From Pseudomonas fluorescens (GTDB lineage: Bacteria; Pseudomonadota; Gammaproteobacteria; Pseudomonadales; Pseudomonadaceae): 64,000 nucleotides of DNA. The translations under genes were made by a program, and so were the position numbers. The DNA lies in assembly GCF_003732425.1 (NCBI RefSeq), contig NZ_MOBX01000003.1, positions 124,001 through 188,000 on the forward strand, read 5' to 3'. The notes under the pieces were generated by a model, which was given only the letters and a program-made list of their open reading frames with translations, made no database searches and was not told the DNA's origin. Shown piece after piece: positions 53,105 through 62,354 of this stretch (within the stretch, counting starts at the first letter, position 1; each line of letters starts with the position of its first letter).

Positions 53105-53851
53105 ATGCAATCGCTTTCATTCGCTACAACCCGTGGCCTGTTCAATCGTTTGGGCCTCATTGCAGGCCTGTGTGTTCCTTTCTTGGCCAGTGCGGCCGTA
53201 GTGCCGGATCGAACGCGAATCGTGTTCGAGGAAAGCGCGCCGTCAGTCAGCGTCACGCTCAGCAACAAGAACGCGCAGTTGCCTTTTGTCGTGCAGTCGT
53301 GGATCGAAAACGAAGCCGGTCAAAAAGTCACGACGCCGTTCATGGTGCTGCCGCCCTTGCAGCGCATTGAACCCAGTGAAAGTAGCGTGTTGCGCATCGT
53401 GAAACTGCCTGAGCTGGCGTTGCCCAAAGATCGAGAATCGGTGTTTTACCTCAACGTGCGGGAGATTCCACCCAAGACCCAGGCCGTCAACTCGATGCAG
53501 ATCGCCCTTCAATCGAAGATCAAGCTGTTCTATCGCCCGGCCTCGGTCAAACGCGAACGTGGCGATGATCTGGCACTGGGCCTGAAGCTGAAAATCGATT
53601 CGGGCACTAAACAGCTTTTGGTGGAGAACCCGACGCCGTTTCACATCACCGTGGTCGGGCTGCTGGCCGGTGAGCAAAAGACCCGGATGCCGATCGACAC
53701 GATCATGATCGCGCCCTACGCCAACGCACGTTTTCCATTGACCAGCACGGCGTTCACCTCGCTGCGGGTATCGAACATGAACGATTTCGGTGGGCAGACC
53801 GATACGTTGTTCAATTGCGCGGCGAATGTCTGCACGGGCGTCAAGCCATGA
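53105..53851 (+). CDS. Periplasmic fimbrial chaperone (PapD-like)
   Basis: 248 residues from the ATG at 53105, with GGAG 7 bases upstream. A signal peptide ends ASAA. Two immunoglobulin-like domains follow, with the PapD-family residues DRTRIVFEE, the subunit-anchoring Arg/Lys region, FYLNVREIPPK and the C-terminal SLRVSNMNDFGG. It folds pilins by donor-strand complementation and delivers them to the usher. Its stop overlaps the start of the next gene by ATGA. Confidence 0.94.
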   Translation: MQSLSFATTRGLFNRLGLIAGLCVPFLASAAVVPDRTRIVFEESAPSVSVTLSNKNAQLPFVVQSWIENEAGQKVTTPFMVLPPLQRIEPSESSVLRIVKLPELALPKDRESVFYLNVREIPPKTQAVNSMQIALQSKIKLFYRPASVKRERGDDLALGLKLKIDSGTKQLLVENPTPFHITVVGLLAGEQKTRMPIDTIMIAPYANARFPLTSTAFTSLRVSNMNDFGGQTDTLFNCAANVCTGVKP

Positions 53852-54864
53852 AGCGCACGCAGCTCAGGCTTTGTCTGGCGATGCTGTTGCTGATGTTTTC
53901 TCAGGCGTCCTGGGCGATGTTGTGTAAATCGTTGAATGACGGCTCTTACCTGAGTGAATACATCGGCCCGGTGTCGGTGCCCGATACGGTGCCGGACGGT
54001 ACGATCATCTGGCGCTCGAAAACGCATGTGGTGCCCGCCAAGTGCTTTAAGGTTCACGACATCCATTTTGCCGAAGACGACCCGATTTATTTCTACGGCA
54101 ACCCGGCCGGATTGAACGCGACGCCTTGGGGTATTGAGTTTGGTCTGGTGTACAAGGGCGTGACAGCCTGGGACGGTGACTGGAGCGCCAACCCCACCCA
54201 AGGGGTGAATACCGGGTTTGTTTCACGGGGCTGCCCGTCTGCCACCAATGACGCAGAGATGTTGCCGTGTTCGTTGGTCAGTCCGAGCATCGCGTTTCAG
54301 GTGGTCATCCGCAAACGCGGGCTGTTACCGCTGCAGCGGCCCTCACAAGATACGTACGACGTATTCCAGTTCGACGGGTTGTATGGACTCAATGGCGGGC
54401 CGGGCAACCCGTTCGGTAATTTCCGTTTTCAACTCAGCGGCCTGCAAAACATTGTCGGGACGGCTTGCAGTGTTGATGTGACGGTAACCCCGGAGCCGGG
54501 CATCGTCGATTTCGGGATCATCCAGAAAACCGCCACCGGCCTCTCACCGCCCAATCCGACCCGGCCGTTCAGCCTGGCGCTGGAGAAACGATGCAGCACG
54601 GCGATCAACCTGGGCGCCACATTGGTCACCACTCAACAGCAGGGTGATTACACCCTTGTGCCCGCCAGTGATAGCCAGTTTGGCATTCAGGTACGGGACT
54701 CACGCAACCAACTGGTGCCGATCAACGAACCCTTTCCTCTGGTCAACTTTCCGGCGGACGTGACTCATATCGACCTGCCGTTCAGTGCTTCGGTCGTATC
54801 GTTGGGCGATCCCAAGGTCGGGCCGTTCGAAGCAATCATGGTGGTACAGATCATCTATTACTGA
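53848..54864 (+). CDS. Fimbrial tip adhesin / minor subunit
   Basis: 338 residues with signal peptide (ends SWAM or nearby). An N-terminal domain of about 200 residues with several cysteines is followed by a C-terminal pilin domain (TACSVDVTVTPEPGIVDFG, KRCST) ending in VVQIIYY, the chaperone-recognition end. Two-domain structure and last place in the operon are typical of tip adhesins. I cannot name the receptor. Start codon overlaps the chaperone stop (ATGA), so translation is coupled. Confidence 0.88.
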   Translation: MKRTQLRLCLAMLLLMFSQASWAMLCKSLNDGSYLSEYIGPVSVPDTVPDGTIIWRSKTHVVPAKCFKVHDIHFAEDDPIYFYGNPAGLNATPWGIEFGLVYKGVTAWDGDWSANPTQGVNTGFVSRGCPSATNDAEMLPCSLVSPSIAFQVVIRKRGLLPLQRPSQDTYDVFQFDGLYGLNGGPGNPFGNFRFQLSGLQNIVGTACSVDVTVTPEPGIVDFGIIQKTATGLSPPNPTRPFSLALEKRCSTAINLGATLVTTQQQGDYTLVPASDSQFGIQVRDSRNQLVPINEPFPLVNFPADVTHIDLPFSASVVSLGDPKVGPFEAIMVVQIIYY

Positions 54865-54910
54865 GGCAGGCTGCCGGCGCCAGCGGGGTTATTTTTGTAT
54901 GGGTTGTCTC

Positions 54911-54924
54911 TGGGAAATTTCCTA
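54911..54924 (+). promoter_or_regulatory. BvgA-like inverted heptad, site 2 (EAL regulator gene)
   Basis: TGGGAAA-TTTCCTA followed by CA, the best palindrome of the set with site 4a. A weaker half (AGTCCTT) lies exactly 22 bases further on. It is 87 bases before the EAL gene start in a 146-base gap. Confidence 0.7.
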
Positions 54925-55010
54925 CATGACTGTCGGATAAGTCCTTCGCAGCATGCTCTCGGCTGTCGCCAATATGCCTGCTCTCAGGTCGATTAAGCGA
55001 TGAATTGACG

Positions 55011-56198
55011 ATGGCCTCCCCACGTATTCTGGTGTTGGAAAATCAAGGTTTTGCGCGCAGCGTGCTGGTGAAGATGCTGCAGCGCCTGGCCGTGCATGAC
55101 GTAGTGCAAGCCACGGATGGCGAACATGCGATGGTGCAGATGCACCTGTATGGCGGCGTCGACATCGTGCTGTGCGACCTGACCGATCGCGGGCTCGATT
55201 GCCTTGAGTTTCTGCGGCGCGCCAGTCAAAGCGGCATGGTGCGCGCGGTGGTGCTGTGCAGCGAATTGCAACCAGAGTTGCATCGTGCGCTGGGGCAAAT
55301 GCACTCGCTGGCCGGGCTGCAACTGCTCGGGATACTCCGTCGGCCGATTCAACTGCGCTCACTGCATCGTTTGCTGCACCGCTTCAGTCTCGATCGGACA
55401 GTGCCGGTGCCGAGCGTGCTGCGCAAAGAACTGCCCAGTGAAGAAGAGGTGCGCCGCGGGCTTGCGTTGGGGGAGTTTCGTGCCTGGTTTCAGCCGCAGA
55501 TAGAACTCCAGACCGGCACAGCAGTCGGGTTCGAGGCGCTTGCGCGATGGCAGCACCCGGCACGGGGTGTGTTACTGCCCAGTGAGTTCCTGGCGGCAGT
55601 GCTGGCGTATGACTTGATTGATCAGATGTTCAAACACTTGCTGGAGCAGGGCTTGAGTCTTATGGGCATCTTGCGTCGCCAAGGCGTCAATCTGACGCTG
55701 GCGTTCAACCTGCATGCCTCGCAACTGGCCAGCGGTGAACTGATCGATCACATCAAACGGGCACTTGAACGACATGCCTTCAAGGGCTCGACGCTGATGT
55801 TTGAACTGGCGGAAAACGGCTTGCTCGACAGCGCCCCCGGCATCCATGAAAACCTCCTGCGATTGAGACTATTGGGCTGCGGTCTGTCGGTCGATGATTT
55901 CGGCGTGGGCTTCTCTTCGCTCAAGCTGCTATGCCAGCTACCGTTCAATCAGATCAAGCTTGATGGACGCTTCGTCCAGCGCCTGGATCGTCAACGCAAC
56001 CGCGCCATGGTCACTTGCACTCAGGGGTTGGCGCAGTCGCTGGACATGAGGCTGGTGATCGAGGGCGTCAGCAGTTCGCGGATTCGTGAGGGCCTGCTTG
56101 AACTGGGTTGTGACACCGGCCAGGGGTATCACCTGGCCCGGCCCATGACTGGGCACGATTTGCTGCAATGGCTGGAAGCGTTGGGGAGTGCACGGTGA
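55011..56198 (+). CDS. RocR-like response regulator with EAL c-di-GMP phosphodiesterase domain
   Basis: 395 residues. The N-terminal receiver domain (1-120) keeps the phospho-acceptor D56 (VLCDLTD) but has LEN where the acidic pair is usual, and RRP where a Lys-Pro is usual. The EAL domain (about 150-395) keeps the catalytic set: FEALARW, FNLHASQL, FELAENG, DDFGVGF, IKLD, VIEGV and QGYHLARPM. It should hydrolyse c-di-GMP. The order and architecture match RocR of P. aeruginosa, which tunes the RocSA pathway controlling cup fimbriae. The ATG at 55011 is chosen by RocR-type length. Neighbours are the fimbrial operon and the BvgA/BvgS-like genes. Confidence 0.9.
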   Translation: MASPRILVLENQGFARSVLVKMLQRLAVHDVVQATDGEHAMVQMHLYGGVDIVLCDLTDRGLDCLEFLRRASQSGMVRAVVLCSELQPELHRALGQMHSLAGLQLLGILRRPIQLRSLHRLLHRFSLDRTVPVPSVLRKELPSEEEVRRGLALGEFRAWFQPQIELQTGTAVGFEALARWQHPARGVLLPSEFLAAVLAYDLIDQMFKHLLEQGLSLMGILRRQGVNLTLAFNLHASQLASGELIDHIKRALERHAFKGSTLMFELAENGLLDSAPGIHENLLRLRLLGCGLSVDDFGVGFSSLKLLCQLPFNQIKLDGRFVQRLDRQRNRAMVTCTQGLAQSLDMRLVIEGVSSSRIREGLLELGCDTGQGYHLARPMTGHDLLQWLEALGSAR

Positions 56199-56225
56199 AT
56201 GCTTCACGGTTTGCTCCGATGTGTT

Positions 56226-56239
56226 TGCAGAATTTTCCT
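56226..56239 (+). promoter_or_regulatory. BvgA-like heptad, site 3 (autoregulation)
   Basis: TTTCCTACAC at 56233, with a weak left half (GCAGAAT). It lies 112 bases before the regulator gene itself. Confidence 0.5.
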
Positions 56240-56351
56240 ACACTTCATTCGCGCTCGTGTATTTTTGCTATTCGCACCGAATGGCTGGCTGTACCACTCA
56301 CACTCATGGCCTTGAAAATGTCGGTTACCGGCGTGTCCTCCAGAGGTTTTT

Positions 56352-56978
56352 ATGCTTAAAGCGATAGTTGTGGACGATCATCCGTTCATTCGCTCTTCGG
56401 TCAAGATGTTGCTCAAGCAGGAACAGTTCGAGGTCGTGGCCGAGGCGGACAACGGCGCCGACGCTGTGCAACTGGCCCGTGAACACGCCCCGGATCTGAT
56501 TATTCTGGATATCGCCATGCCCAAGCTCGATGGGCTGGAAGTGATTTCGCGCATCAGTGCACTGGGGCTGTCGAGCAAGGTGCTGGTGCTGACTTCGCAA
56601 TCGGCGTTGTTCTACTCCATGCGCTGCATGAAGGCCGGAGCTGCTGGCTATATCTCCAAGACCAACGACCTTGATGAGCTGATCAAAGCCATCAAGGCCG
56701 TGATGGACGGCTATACCTTCTTTCCCAATCTGGCCACCAGCTCGGTACGGCGCAGCGATGTCGATACTACTGATCTGGAACTCATCCAGAGTTTGTCCGA
56801 CCGTGAGCTGACGATCTTGCAACAGTTGTCCAATGGCCTGAGCAACAAGGAAATCGGTGAGGCGATGTTGTTGAGCAACAAAACCGTCAGCACGTACAAG
56901 ACCCGCCTGATCGAGAAGCTCAAGGTCAAATCGGTGGTGTACCTCGCCGATTTCGCCAAGCGCAATAACCTTGTCTAG
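56352..56978 (+). CDS. BvgA/RocA-like response regulator (receiver plus LuxR-type helix-turn-helix)
   Basis: 208 residues. The receiver domain has DDHP at the N-terminus, phospho-acceptor D53 (LIILDIAMPKLDG) and Lys in YISKTND. The C-terminal LuxR/GerE DNA-binding domain reads SDRELTILQQLSNGLSNKEI and LSNKTVSTYKTRL. It is strikingly similar to Bordetella BvgA over its length, including the shared tail DFAKRNNL. Start ATG follows AGAGG by 5 bases. It is phosphorylated, presumably, by the kinase encoded directly downstream (its stop abuts the next ATG). I infer that it binds the TTTCCTA-type sites around it. Confidence 0.93.
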   Translation: MLKAIVVDDHPFIRSSVKMLLKQEQFEVVAEADNGADAVQLAREHAPDLIILDIAMPKLDGLEVISRISALGLSSKVLVLTSQSALFYSMRCMKAGAAGYISKTNDLDELIKAIKAVMDGYTFFPNLATSSVRRSDVDTTDLELIQSLSDRELTILQQLSNGLSNKEIGEAMLLSNKTVSTYKTRLIEKLKVKSVVYLADFAKRNNLV

Positions 56979-59900
56979 ATGAATACTTCCTTCAAAAAGT
57001 GCTTCGCGGGGCTGTTGCTGTCTGGCTTGCTGATGGCTGGCAATGCCTTTGCTGCTGCGCCTGAAACATTGCAATTGCTTGGGCGTTCGACGGTCGATGA
57101 ATACTCGGTTTCACTCGACGAGGCGGACTGGAGCTGGTTGCGGCATCGTAAAACGTTGTTGCTGGGCGCTTCGGCTCCCGATTACGCACCGTTTGGCATT
57201 ACCACTAATGACAATGACTACGAAGGTCTGACGGCCGACTACGCGCAATTGATCGCTCAGTTGCTGCATATCAAGGTCGAGGTGCGTCGGTTTGAGTCAC
57301 GCACCGAGGTGCTGGCTGCGCTCAAAAACGGTGAGATTGATTTGCTGGGCACCGCCAATGGTTACGAGGCGGTGGATCCCGACCTGGCGATGTCCAATCC
57401 GTACGCCGATGATCAACCGACGTTGTTGACCCGTATCGGCGAGAACCAGAACCTGCCGGTGGATCTGGCTGGCAAACGCGTGGCAATGCTCTATCACTAT
57501 TTGCCGCCAGAAGTGGTGAAGGCGTTTTATCCCAAGGCCATCATCCAGTTGTATCCCTCGACCTTGAGCGCTATCGGTGCGGTGGCGTTCAGCCAGGCGG
57601 ACGTGTACCTGGGCGACTCGATCAGTTCCAACTACCTGATCAGCAAGAATTACCTCAATAACGTCCAGCTCAGTGATTTCTCGCAGATGGAAGTGCAGCC
57701 TTTCGGCTTTGCCGTGAGTCGTGGCAATGACCGACTGTTGCGTATCCTCAATACGGCGCTGGACACGATTCCCACCAGTGAGCGCATGAGCATTTTGCGC
57801 CGCTGGAGTGCCGGGGGCGCGACCATGCCCGGGCGACAGATCCTGCATTTCAGTGTCAGTGAGCAGCGTTGGCTGGAGCGTCATCCCAGGATAAAAGTGG
57901 CGATCAACGAGAATTTTCTACCGCTGACGTTCTTCGACAGTGAAGGTAATTTTCGTGGTATCAGTGCCGATGTGCTGGCCAAGATCAGCCTGCGCACCGG
58001 CCTGAAATTCGACGTGCAACGGGCCGAGTCGGTCAGTGACCTCGTTGATCGGGTGACCAGTGGCAAGGCTGACATGCTCGCCGCGTTTACCCCCAGTACC
58101 GAGCGTGAAGGCGCTTTACGTTTCACCCGGCCTTACCTGACCAACCCGTTCGTATTGGTCACGGCCAGCGGCGATGCAAGTCCCCAGACCCTGGATCAAA
58201 TGGCCGGCAAGCGTTTAGCGTTGATTCGCGGCAACGTATTGCGCGAATACTTGGTGGAGCAGTTCCCTCAGGTGCATCTGGTGACGGCGCGAAATGCTGC
58301 CGACGCGATGAACATGGTTGCGCAGGGCGAAGTCGACGGCGCGATCAATTCCTTGCTCAATGCTCGCTACTTGATCTCCCGCCAGTATCGCGGCCAGTTG
58401 CAAGTCACCAGCACCGTGGGCACTCAGCAGGCGCGCATAGCGCTGGCCACCGATCGTGGTGCGCTGGAGTTGTACTCGATTCTCGACAAGGCGCTGTTGA
58501 GCATTTCCCCTGAAGAAATGGATGAACTCACCAACCGCTGGCGTACTGACGTTGTGGTCGACGACAGCTATTGGTTGCGCCACCGCAGCACGATCATTCA
58601 AGGGTTCATCATTGCCGGCGTCTTGCTGCTGGTGGCGTTCGGCTGGATTGCTTATCTGCGCATGCTGATGCGCAAGCGGCGCCAGGCTGAAATCGCCCTC
58701 AACGACCAGATGGAGTTCATGCGCGTGTTGATCGACGGCACGCCACACCCGATCTATGTGCGTGACCGCGAAGGACGGCTGGTGACTTGTAACAGCGGTT
58801 ACCTGCAAGTGTTTGGCGTTGAACGCGAAGCGGTAATCGGCAAAACCGTGACCGACGGGGTGCTGAGTGACACTGTCGAAGCGCAGGGCTATGCAAACGA
58901 TTACCGGCAAATCATGGATGAAGGCTTGCCGCGGATTGAGGATCGCAAGCTCAGCCTGGCAGACGGTCGTGTCCTGACTATTTATCACTGGATGCTGCCT
59001 TACCGTGGCAGTGATGGCGAAGTCAGCGGCATGATTTCCGGCTGGATCGACGTCAGTGAACGCCAGCAACTGTTGCACGAGCTGCGCATCGCCAAAGATG
59101 GCGCCGATGATGCCAACCGCGCCAAGACCACGTTCCTGGCGACCATGAGTCACGAGATCCGCACGCCGATGAATGCCGTGATCGGGATGCTTGAACTGGC
59201 CATGAAAAAAGCCGATCAGGGCGTCATGGACCGTTTCGCCATTGAGGTGGCCTCGGGCGCAGCGCGGGGCTTGCTCGATCTTATCGGCGACATTCTCGAC
59301 ATCGCACGGATCGAATCCGGCCGTTTGTCGCTGGCGCCGGAGCGGGCCAATCTGCGTGAGCTGATCGAGTCGGTGGTGCGGATATTCGAAGGCTTGGCGC
59401 GACAGAAGCAACTGCGCCTGCAACTGGATCTGGATACGCTGGCCAACGTAGACGTATTGATCGATCCGCTGCGCTTCAAGCAAGTGCTGTCGAACCTGTT
59501 GAGCAATGCGATCAAGTTCACCGAGGTGGGCCACGTCGTGTTGCGCATGCGGGTAGAACTTGCTGCTGACCAGGATCGGTTGGCGCTATGCCTGCGGGTC
59601 GAAGACAGCGGTCGCGGAATATCTGTCGAAGATCAGCAACGGCTGTTCACGCCGTTCACGCAGGCTGGCAACCATGGCCAGTCTGCGCAGGGCGGTTCCG
59701 GGCTGGGTCTGGTGATCAGCCGTACCTTGTGCGAGATGATGGGCGGCACGCTGACGATGCACAGTGAACTGGGGCAGGGTACGCAGATTGAGGTGCGTCT
59801 GAGTTTATCCACCCTCCAGCCCCAGGCACGCGTGGCGGTGGCCGAGATTGAACCGGTGACGGTCAGTCGGGCGCTGAATATCCTGGTGATCGATGACTAT

Positions 59901-60626
59901 CCGGCCAACCGTTTGTTGTTGTCCCAGCAGCTGACTTATCTGGGGCACCGGGTCACGGATGCGGAAGACGGTGCCCATGGCTTACGAGCCTGGCGCAACG
60001 AGTCTTTCGATGTGGTTATCACCGATTGCAACATGCCGATCATGAACGGCTACGAGCTGGCGCGGGCGATACGCGACGAAGAAGCTGCACGAGCGTTACC
60101 GCGCAGCCTGGTACTGGGATTCACCGCCAATGCCCTGGCCGAAGAGATGGCGCGTTGCGCGGAAGCGGGCATGGACGATTGCCTGTTCAAACCCATCAGT
60201 CTCAAGGATCTGAATGCGCGTCTGGCCTCGGTTACGCCTCACGCCCGACCTGCAAACGAAGTTGAGGATGCCGGCATGGCGGAGGGCGGCGTTGATTTTG
60301 ACGTGAGCAGTCTTGAGCAACTGACCCGAGGTGACCGGGCGTCAATCAAGAGCCTGCTGGCGGATCTGGCCACCAGTAATGACGACGACATGGCGAAACT
60401 TTTGCGCTTGTTCACACAGCATGATTTACCCGGGTTGGCTGACCTTGCACACCGGGTCAAGGGGGGCGCGCGGATCATCAAAGCGCAGTCGCTGATTCAG
60501 GCCTGTGAGGCCTTGGAAACCGCCAGCGAAGGTCTGGATTCGGCGGTGTTGACCGAGGCGGTGGACGCCCTTCAGCAGGCCATGGAGCACCTTGCTGCGC
60601 AATTGGAAACCTACCTGGAGCACTGA
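56979..60626 (+). CDS. BvgS/RocS-like unorthodox hybrid sensor kinase
   Basis: 1215 residues. Signal peptide (to about 26), two periplasmic venus-flytrap (SBP_bac_3) domains (about 50-285 and 295-530), one membrane helix (about 545-565), PAS domain (about 580-695), HisKA with H725 (MSHEIRTPMN), ATPase domain (LSNAIKF, DSGRGIS, GSGLGLVIS), receiver with D1016 (ITDCNMP) and a C-terminal phosphotransfer domain with H1158 (AHRVKGG). This is the BvgS/EvgS/RocS1 architecture and length. It relays phosphate His-Asp-His to the adjacent regulator. The ATG directly follows the TAG stop of the regulator gene, so expression is coupled. The ligand is not predictable. Confidence 0.95.
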   Translation: MNTSFKKCFAGLLLSGLLMAGNAFAAAPETLQLLGRSTVDEYSVSLDEADWSWLRHRKTLLLGASAPDYAPFGITTNDNDYEGLTADYAQLIAQLLHIKVEVRRFESRTEVLAALKNGEIDLLGTANGYEAVDPDLAMSNPYADDQPTLLTRIGENQNLPVDLAGKRVAMLYHYLPPEVVKAFYPKAIIQLYPSTLSAIGAVAFSQADVYLGDSISSNYLISKNYLNNVQLSDFSQMEVQPFGFAVSRGNDRLLRILNTALDTIPTSERMSILRRWSAGGATMPGRQILHFSVSEQRWLERHPRIKVAINENFLPLTFFDSEGNFRGISADVLAKISLRTGLKFDVQRAESVSDLVDRVTSGKADMLAAFTPSTEREGALRFTRPYLTNPFVLVTASGDASPQTLDQMAGKRLALIRGNVLREYLVEQFPQVHLVTARNAADAMNMVAQGEVDGAINSLLNARYLISRQYRGQLQVTSTVGTQQARIALATDRGALELYSILDKALLSISPEEMDELTNRWRTDVVVDDSYWLRHRSTIIQGFIIAGVLLLVAFGWIAYLRMLMRKRRQAEIALNDQMEFMRVLIDGTPHPIYVRDREGRLVTCNSGYLQVFGVEREAVIGKTVTDGVLSDTVEAQGYANDYRQIMDEGLPRIEDRKLSLADGRVLTIYHWMLPYRGSDGEVSGMISGWIDVSERQQLLHELRIAKDGADDANRAKTTFLATMSHEIRTPMNAVIGMLELAMKKADQGVMDRFAIEVASGAARGLLDLIGDILDIARIESGRLSLAPERANLRELIESVVRIFEGLARQKQLRLQLDLDTLANVDVLIDPLRFKQVLSNLLSNAIKFTEVGHVVLRMRVELAADQDRLALCLRVEDSGRGISVEDQQRLFTPFTQAGNHGQSAQGGSGLGLVISRTLCEMMGGTLTMHSELGQGTQIEVRLSLSTLQPQARVAVAEIEPVTVSRALNILVIDDYPANRLLLSQQLTYLGHRVTDAEDGAHGLRAWRNESFDVVITDCNMPIMNGYELARAIRDEEAARALPRSLVLGFTANALAEEMARCAEAGMDDCLFKPISLKDLNARLASVTPHARPANEVEDAGMAEGGVDFDVSSLEQLTRGDRASIKSLLADLATSNDDDMAKLLRLFTQHDLPGLADLAHRVKGGARIIKAQSLIQACEALETASEGLDSAVLTEAVDALQQAMEHLAAQLETYLEH

Positions 60627-60667
60627 TCGCAGGTCTCTGGACCTTTTAGGGTTTGAACATCGATATT

Positions 60668-60681
60668 TGCGAATTTTCCTA
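60668..60681 (+). promoter_or_regulatory. BvgA-like heptad, site 4 (lipoprotein/OmpA operon)
   Basis: TTTCCTACA at 60675, left half TGCGAAT. It lies 206 bases before the DUF4398 gene in a 260-base gap. A 15-bp palindrome (TCAGCCTCAGGCTGA) follows at 60721. Confidence 0.5.
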
Positions 60682-60886
60682 CATTCGTTAATGACCCTCC
60701 CTCGCTAACGTGCAGTGGTCTCAGCCTCAGGCTGATTCAGACACCGGGCGATCGATAGGGCAATCAGCGCAACGCTGAAGGCTCCTGTCGAAACGCCGCA
60801 CGCAACGAGCAGGGTCACTGATTCTCGGCAACGCCGACCCCTTCGCGCTGCGTGTCATTCCAATTCTTTATTGTTTGGAGCAGTTG

Positions 60887-61300
60887 ATGAACCTTCAACA
60901 TCTGTTTTCCCGTGCGCGACTATCAGTCAGCGTGGTGGTTGTAGCGGCAGCTTTGAGTGCCTGTGCCAGCGCACCGATTCCGGAGCAACAGATTTCGCTG
61001 TCCAAAGAGGCGGTCAATCGCGCCGTTTCGGCAGATGCGACGCAATACGCACCGCTGGAGATGAAGGCGGCGCAGGACAAGATGTTCCTGATGGAGCGCG
61101 CCCTGGGCGAGAAAAATTACCCGCAAGCCAAACTGCTGGCCGAGCAGATCGAAGCTGACGCCAACCTGGCCGAACGCAAGGCGCGGGCGGTGAAGTGGCA
61201 GAAGCAATTGACGGATGCACGCAGCGGCATCCAGGTGCTCAAGCAGGAAATGCTGCAAGACCCGGTTACCGGTTTCAATCCACCTGCCAGTGCTCAATAA
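60887..61300 (+). CDS. DUF4398-family lipoprotein
   Basis: 137 residues. Lipoprotein signal with lipobox LSAC at about residue 25, followed by a helical, charged domain of the DUF4398 family (YAPLEMKAAQDKMFLMERAL, AKLLAEQIEADANLAERKA). The function of the family is not established; it is usually found next to an OmpA-like lipoprotein, as here. The ATG at 60887 has GGAG 6 bases upstream; TTG codons further up are not needed. Co-transcribed with the OmpA gene 11 bases downstream. Confidence 0.85.
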   Translation: MNLQHLFSRARLSVSVVVVAAALSACASAPIPEQQISLSKEAVNRAVSADATQYAPLEMKAAQDKMFLMERALGEKNYPQAKLLAEQIEADANLAERKARAVKWQKQLTDARSGIQVLKQEMLQDPVTGFNPPASAQ

Positions 61301-61311
61301 GGAAAAGCCCC

Positions 61312-62085
61312 ATGCAGACTTTCAAACTACTGCCAGCCGTTTCCCTGTTTGCCCTGATGCTTGCCGGTTGCGCCACACCGCCGGAAAACCCGCAATTGCT
61401 GCAAGCCCGTGCGCAATTCGCCGCGCTGCAACAAAAAGCCGAGTCAAACACCCTCGCGGCGATCGAAACCAAGGATGCGTTCACTGCGCTGAACAAGGCC
61501 GATCAGGCCTCCCTCAAGGACCGTCAGGCGCCGGATGTTGATCAGTTGGCCTACCTGGCCAGCCAGAAAATTGCTCTGGCCGAGCAGACCATTGTGGGTC
61601 GCCAGGCGGAGGCCGGCCTGAAGAAAATCGATGCCGAACGCACTCAGGTGCAGCTCGATGTCCGTACCCAACAGCTCAAGGCCCTGCAAGCACTGAAAGC
61701 CAAGAAGACCGATCGGGGGGAGGTGGTGACCTTCGGTGACGTACTGTTCGACACCGGCAAGGCTGATTTGAAGTACGGCGGCCAGCGTCAGTTTCAGCAA
61801 CTCGCCGACTTCCTGGCCAGCAACCCGGAGCGCAAGGTACGGGTAGAGGGCTTCACCGACAACGTCGGCAACGAAGCCGCCAATCAGGTGCTGTCCGAGC
61901 GCCGCGCGTCTTCTGTCGCCAATGCGCTGGCGCAAATGGGAGTGGATCGTCAGCGTATCGTGACCCAGGGTTTTGGCGAGGAATTCCCTGTGGCCGATAA
62001 CGGTAGCGCGTCAGGACGCCAGCACAATCGGCGGGTCGAAGTGATCCTGTCGAATGGGGCCGAGGAGGTGGGTGCGCGCCACTGA
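61312..62085 (+). CDS. OmpA-family peptidoglycan-binding lipoprotein
   Basis: 257 residues from the ATG at 61312, with AGGA 8 bases upstream. Lipobox LAGC at about residue 20, a helical middle part (about 30-135) similar in type to DUF4398 pairing proteins, and an OmpA C-terminal domain (about 145-250; VTFGDVLFDTGKADL, VEGFTDNVGNEAANQVLSERRA, GQHNRRVEV-type end). It anchors the outer membrane to peptidoglycan. Possibly supports the adjacent autotransporter or fimbriae, which is inference. Confidence 0.9.
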   Translation: MQTFKLLPAVSLFALMLAGCATPPENPQLLQARAQFAALQQKAESNTLAAIETKDAFTALNKADQASLKDRQAPDVDQLAYLASQKIALAEQTIVGRQAEAGLKKIDAERTQVQLDVRTQQLKALQALKAKKTDRGEVVTFGDVLFDTGKADLKYGGQRQFQQLADFLASNPERKVRVEGFTDNVGNEAANQVLSERRASSVANALAQMGVDRQRIVTQGFGEEFPVADNGSASGRQHNRRVEVILSNGAEEVGARH

Positions 62086-62188
62086 TTGCGCCAGTAAACC
62101 CGGCTGTCCGCTCTCCCGTGAGGCGAGCGGATTTGCTGCAAACGATGCATTTTCGCTAGACGAATGCTTGTAGTACCGCTCATTTGCT

Positions 62189-62223
62189 TCGGAAATTTCC
62201 TACAAACGTAGGGAAGTTTCCTA
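62189..62223 (+). promoter_or_regulatory. Two BvgA-like inverted heptads in tandem, sites 5a and 5b (autotransporter)
   Basis: TCGGAAA-TTTCCTA (62189-62202) and TAGGGAAG-TTTCCTA (62209-62223). The TTTCCTA cores begin 21 bases apart, two helical turns, as expected for side-by-side regulator dimers on one DNA face. They lie 130-165 bases before the autotransporter start. Confidence 0.7.
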
Positions 62224-62354
62224 CTCAGAAAGTTCTCTTTGATCTCTAAATTACAGACCTCAACTGAGCCGCCGGCCTTCCATCAGTCGTTGCTCAGCCC
62301 CTATGCCATAGGCATTTCCACTGTCGATCCGACAGTAAGCATGAGGTACTGAAC

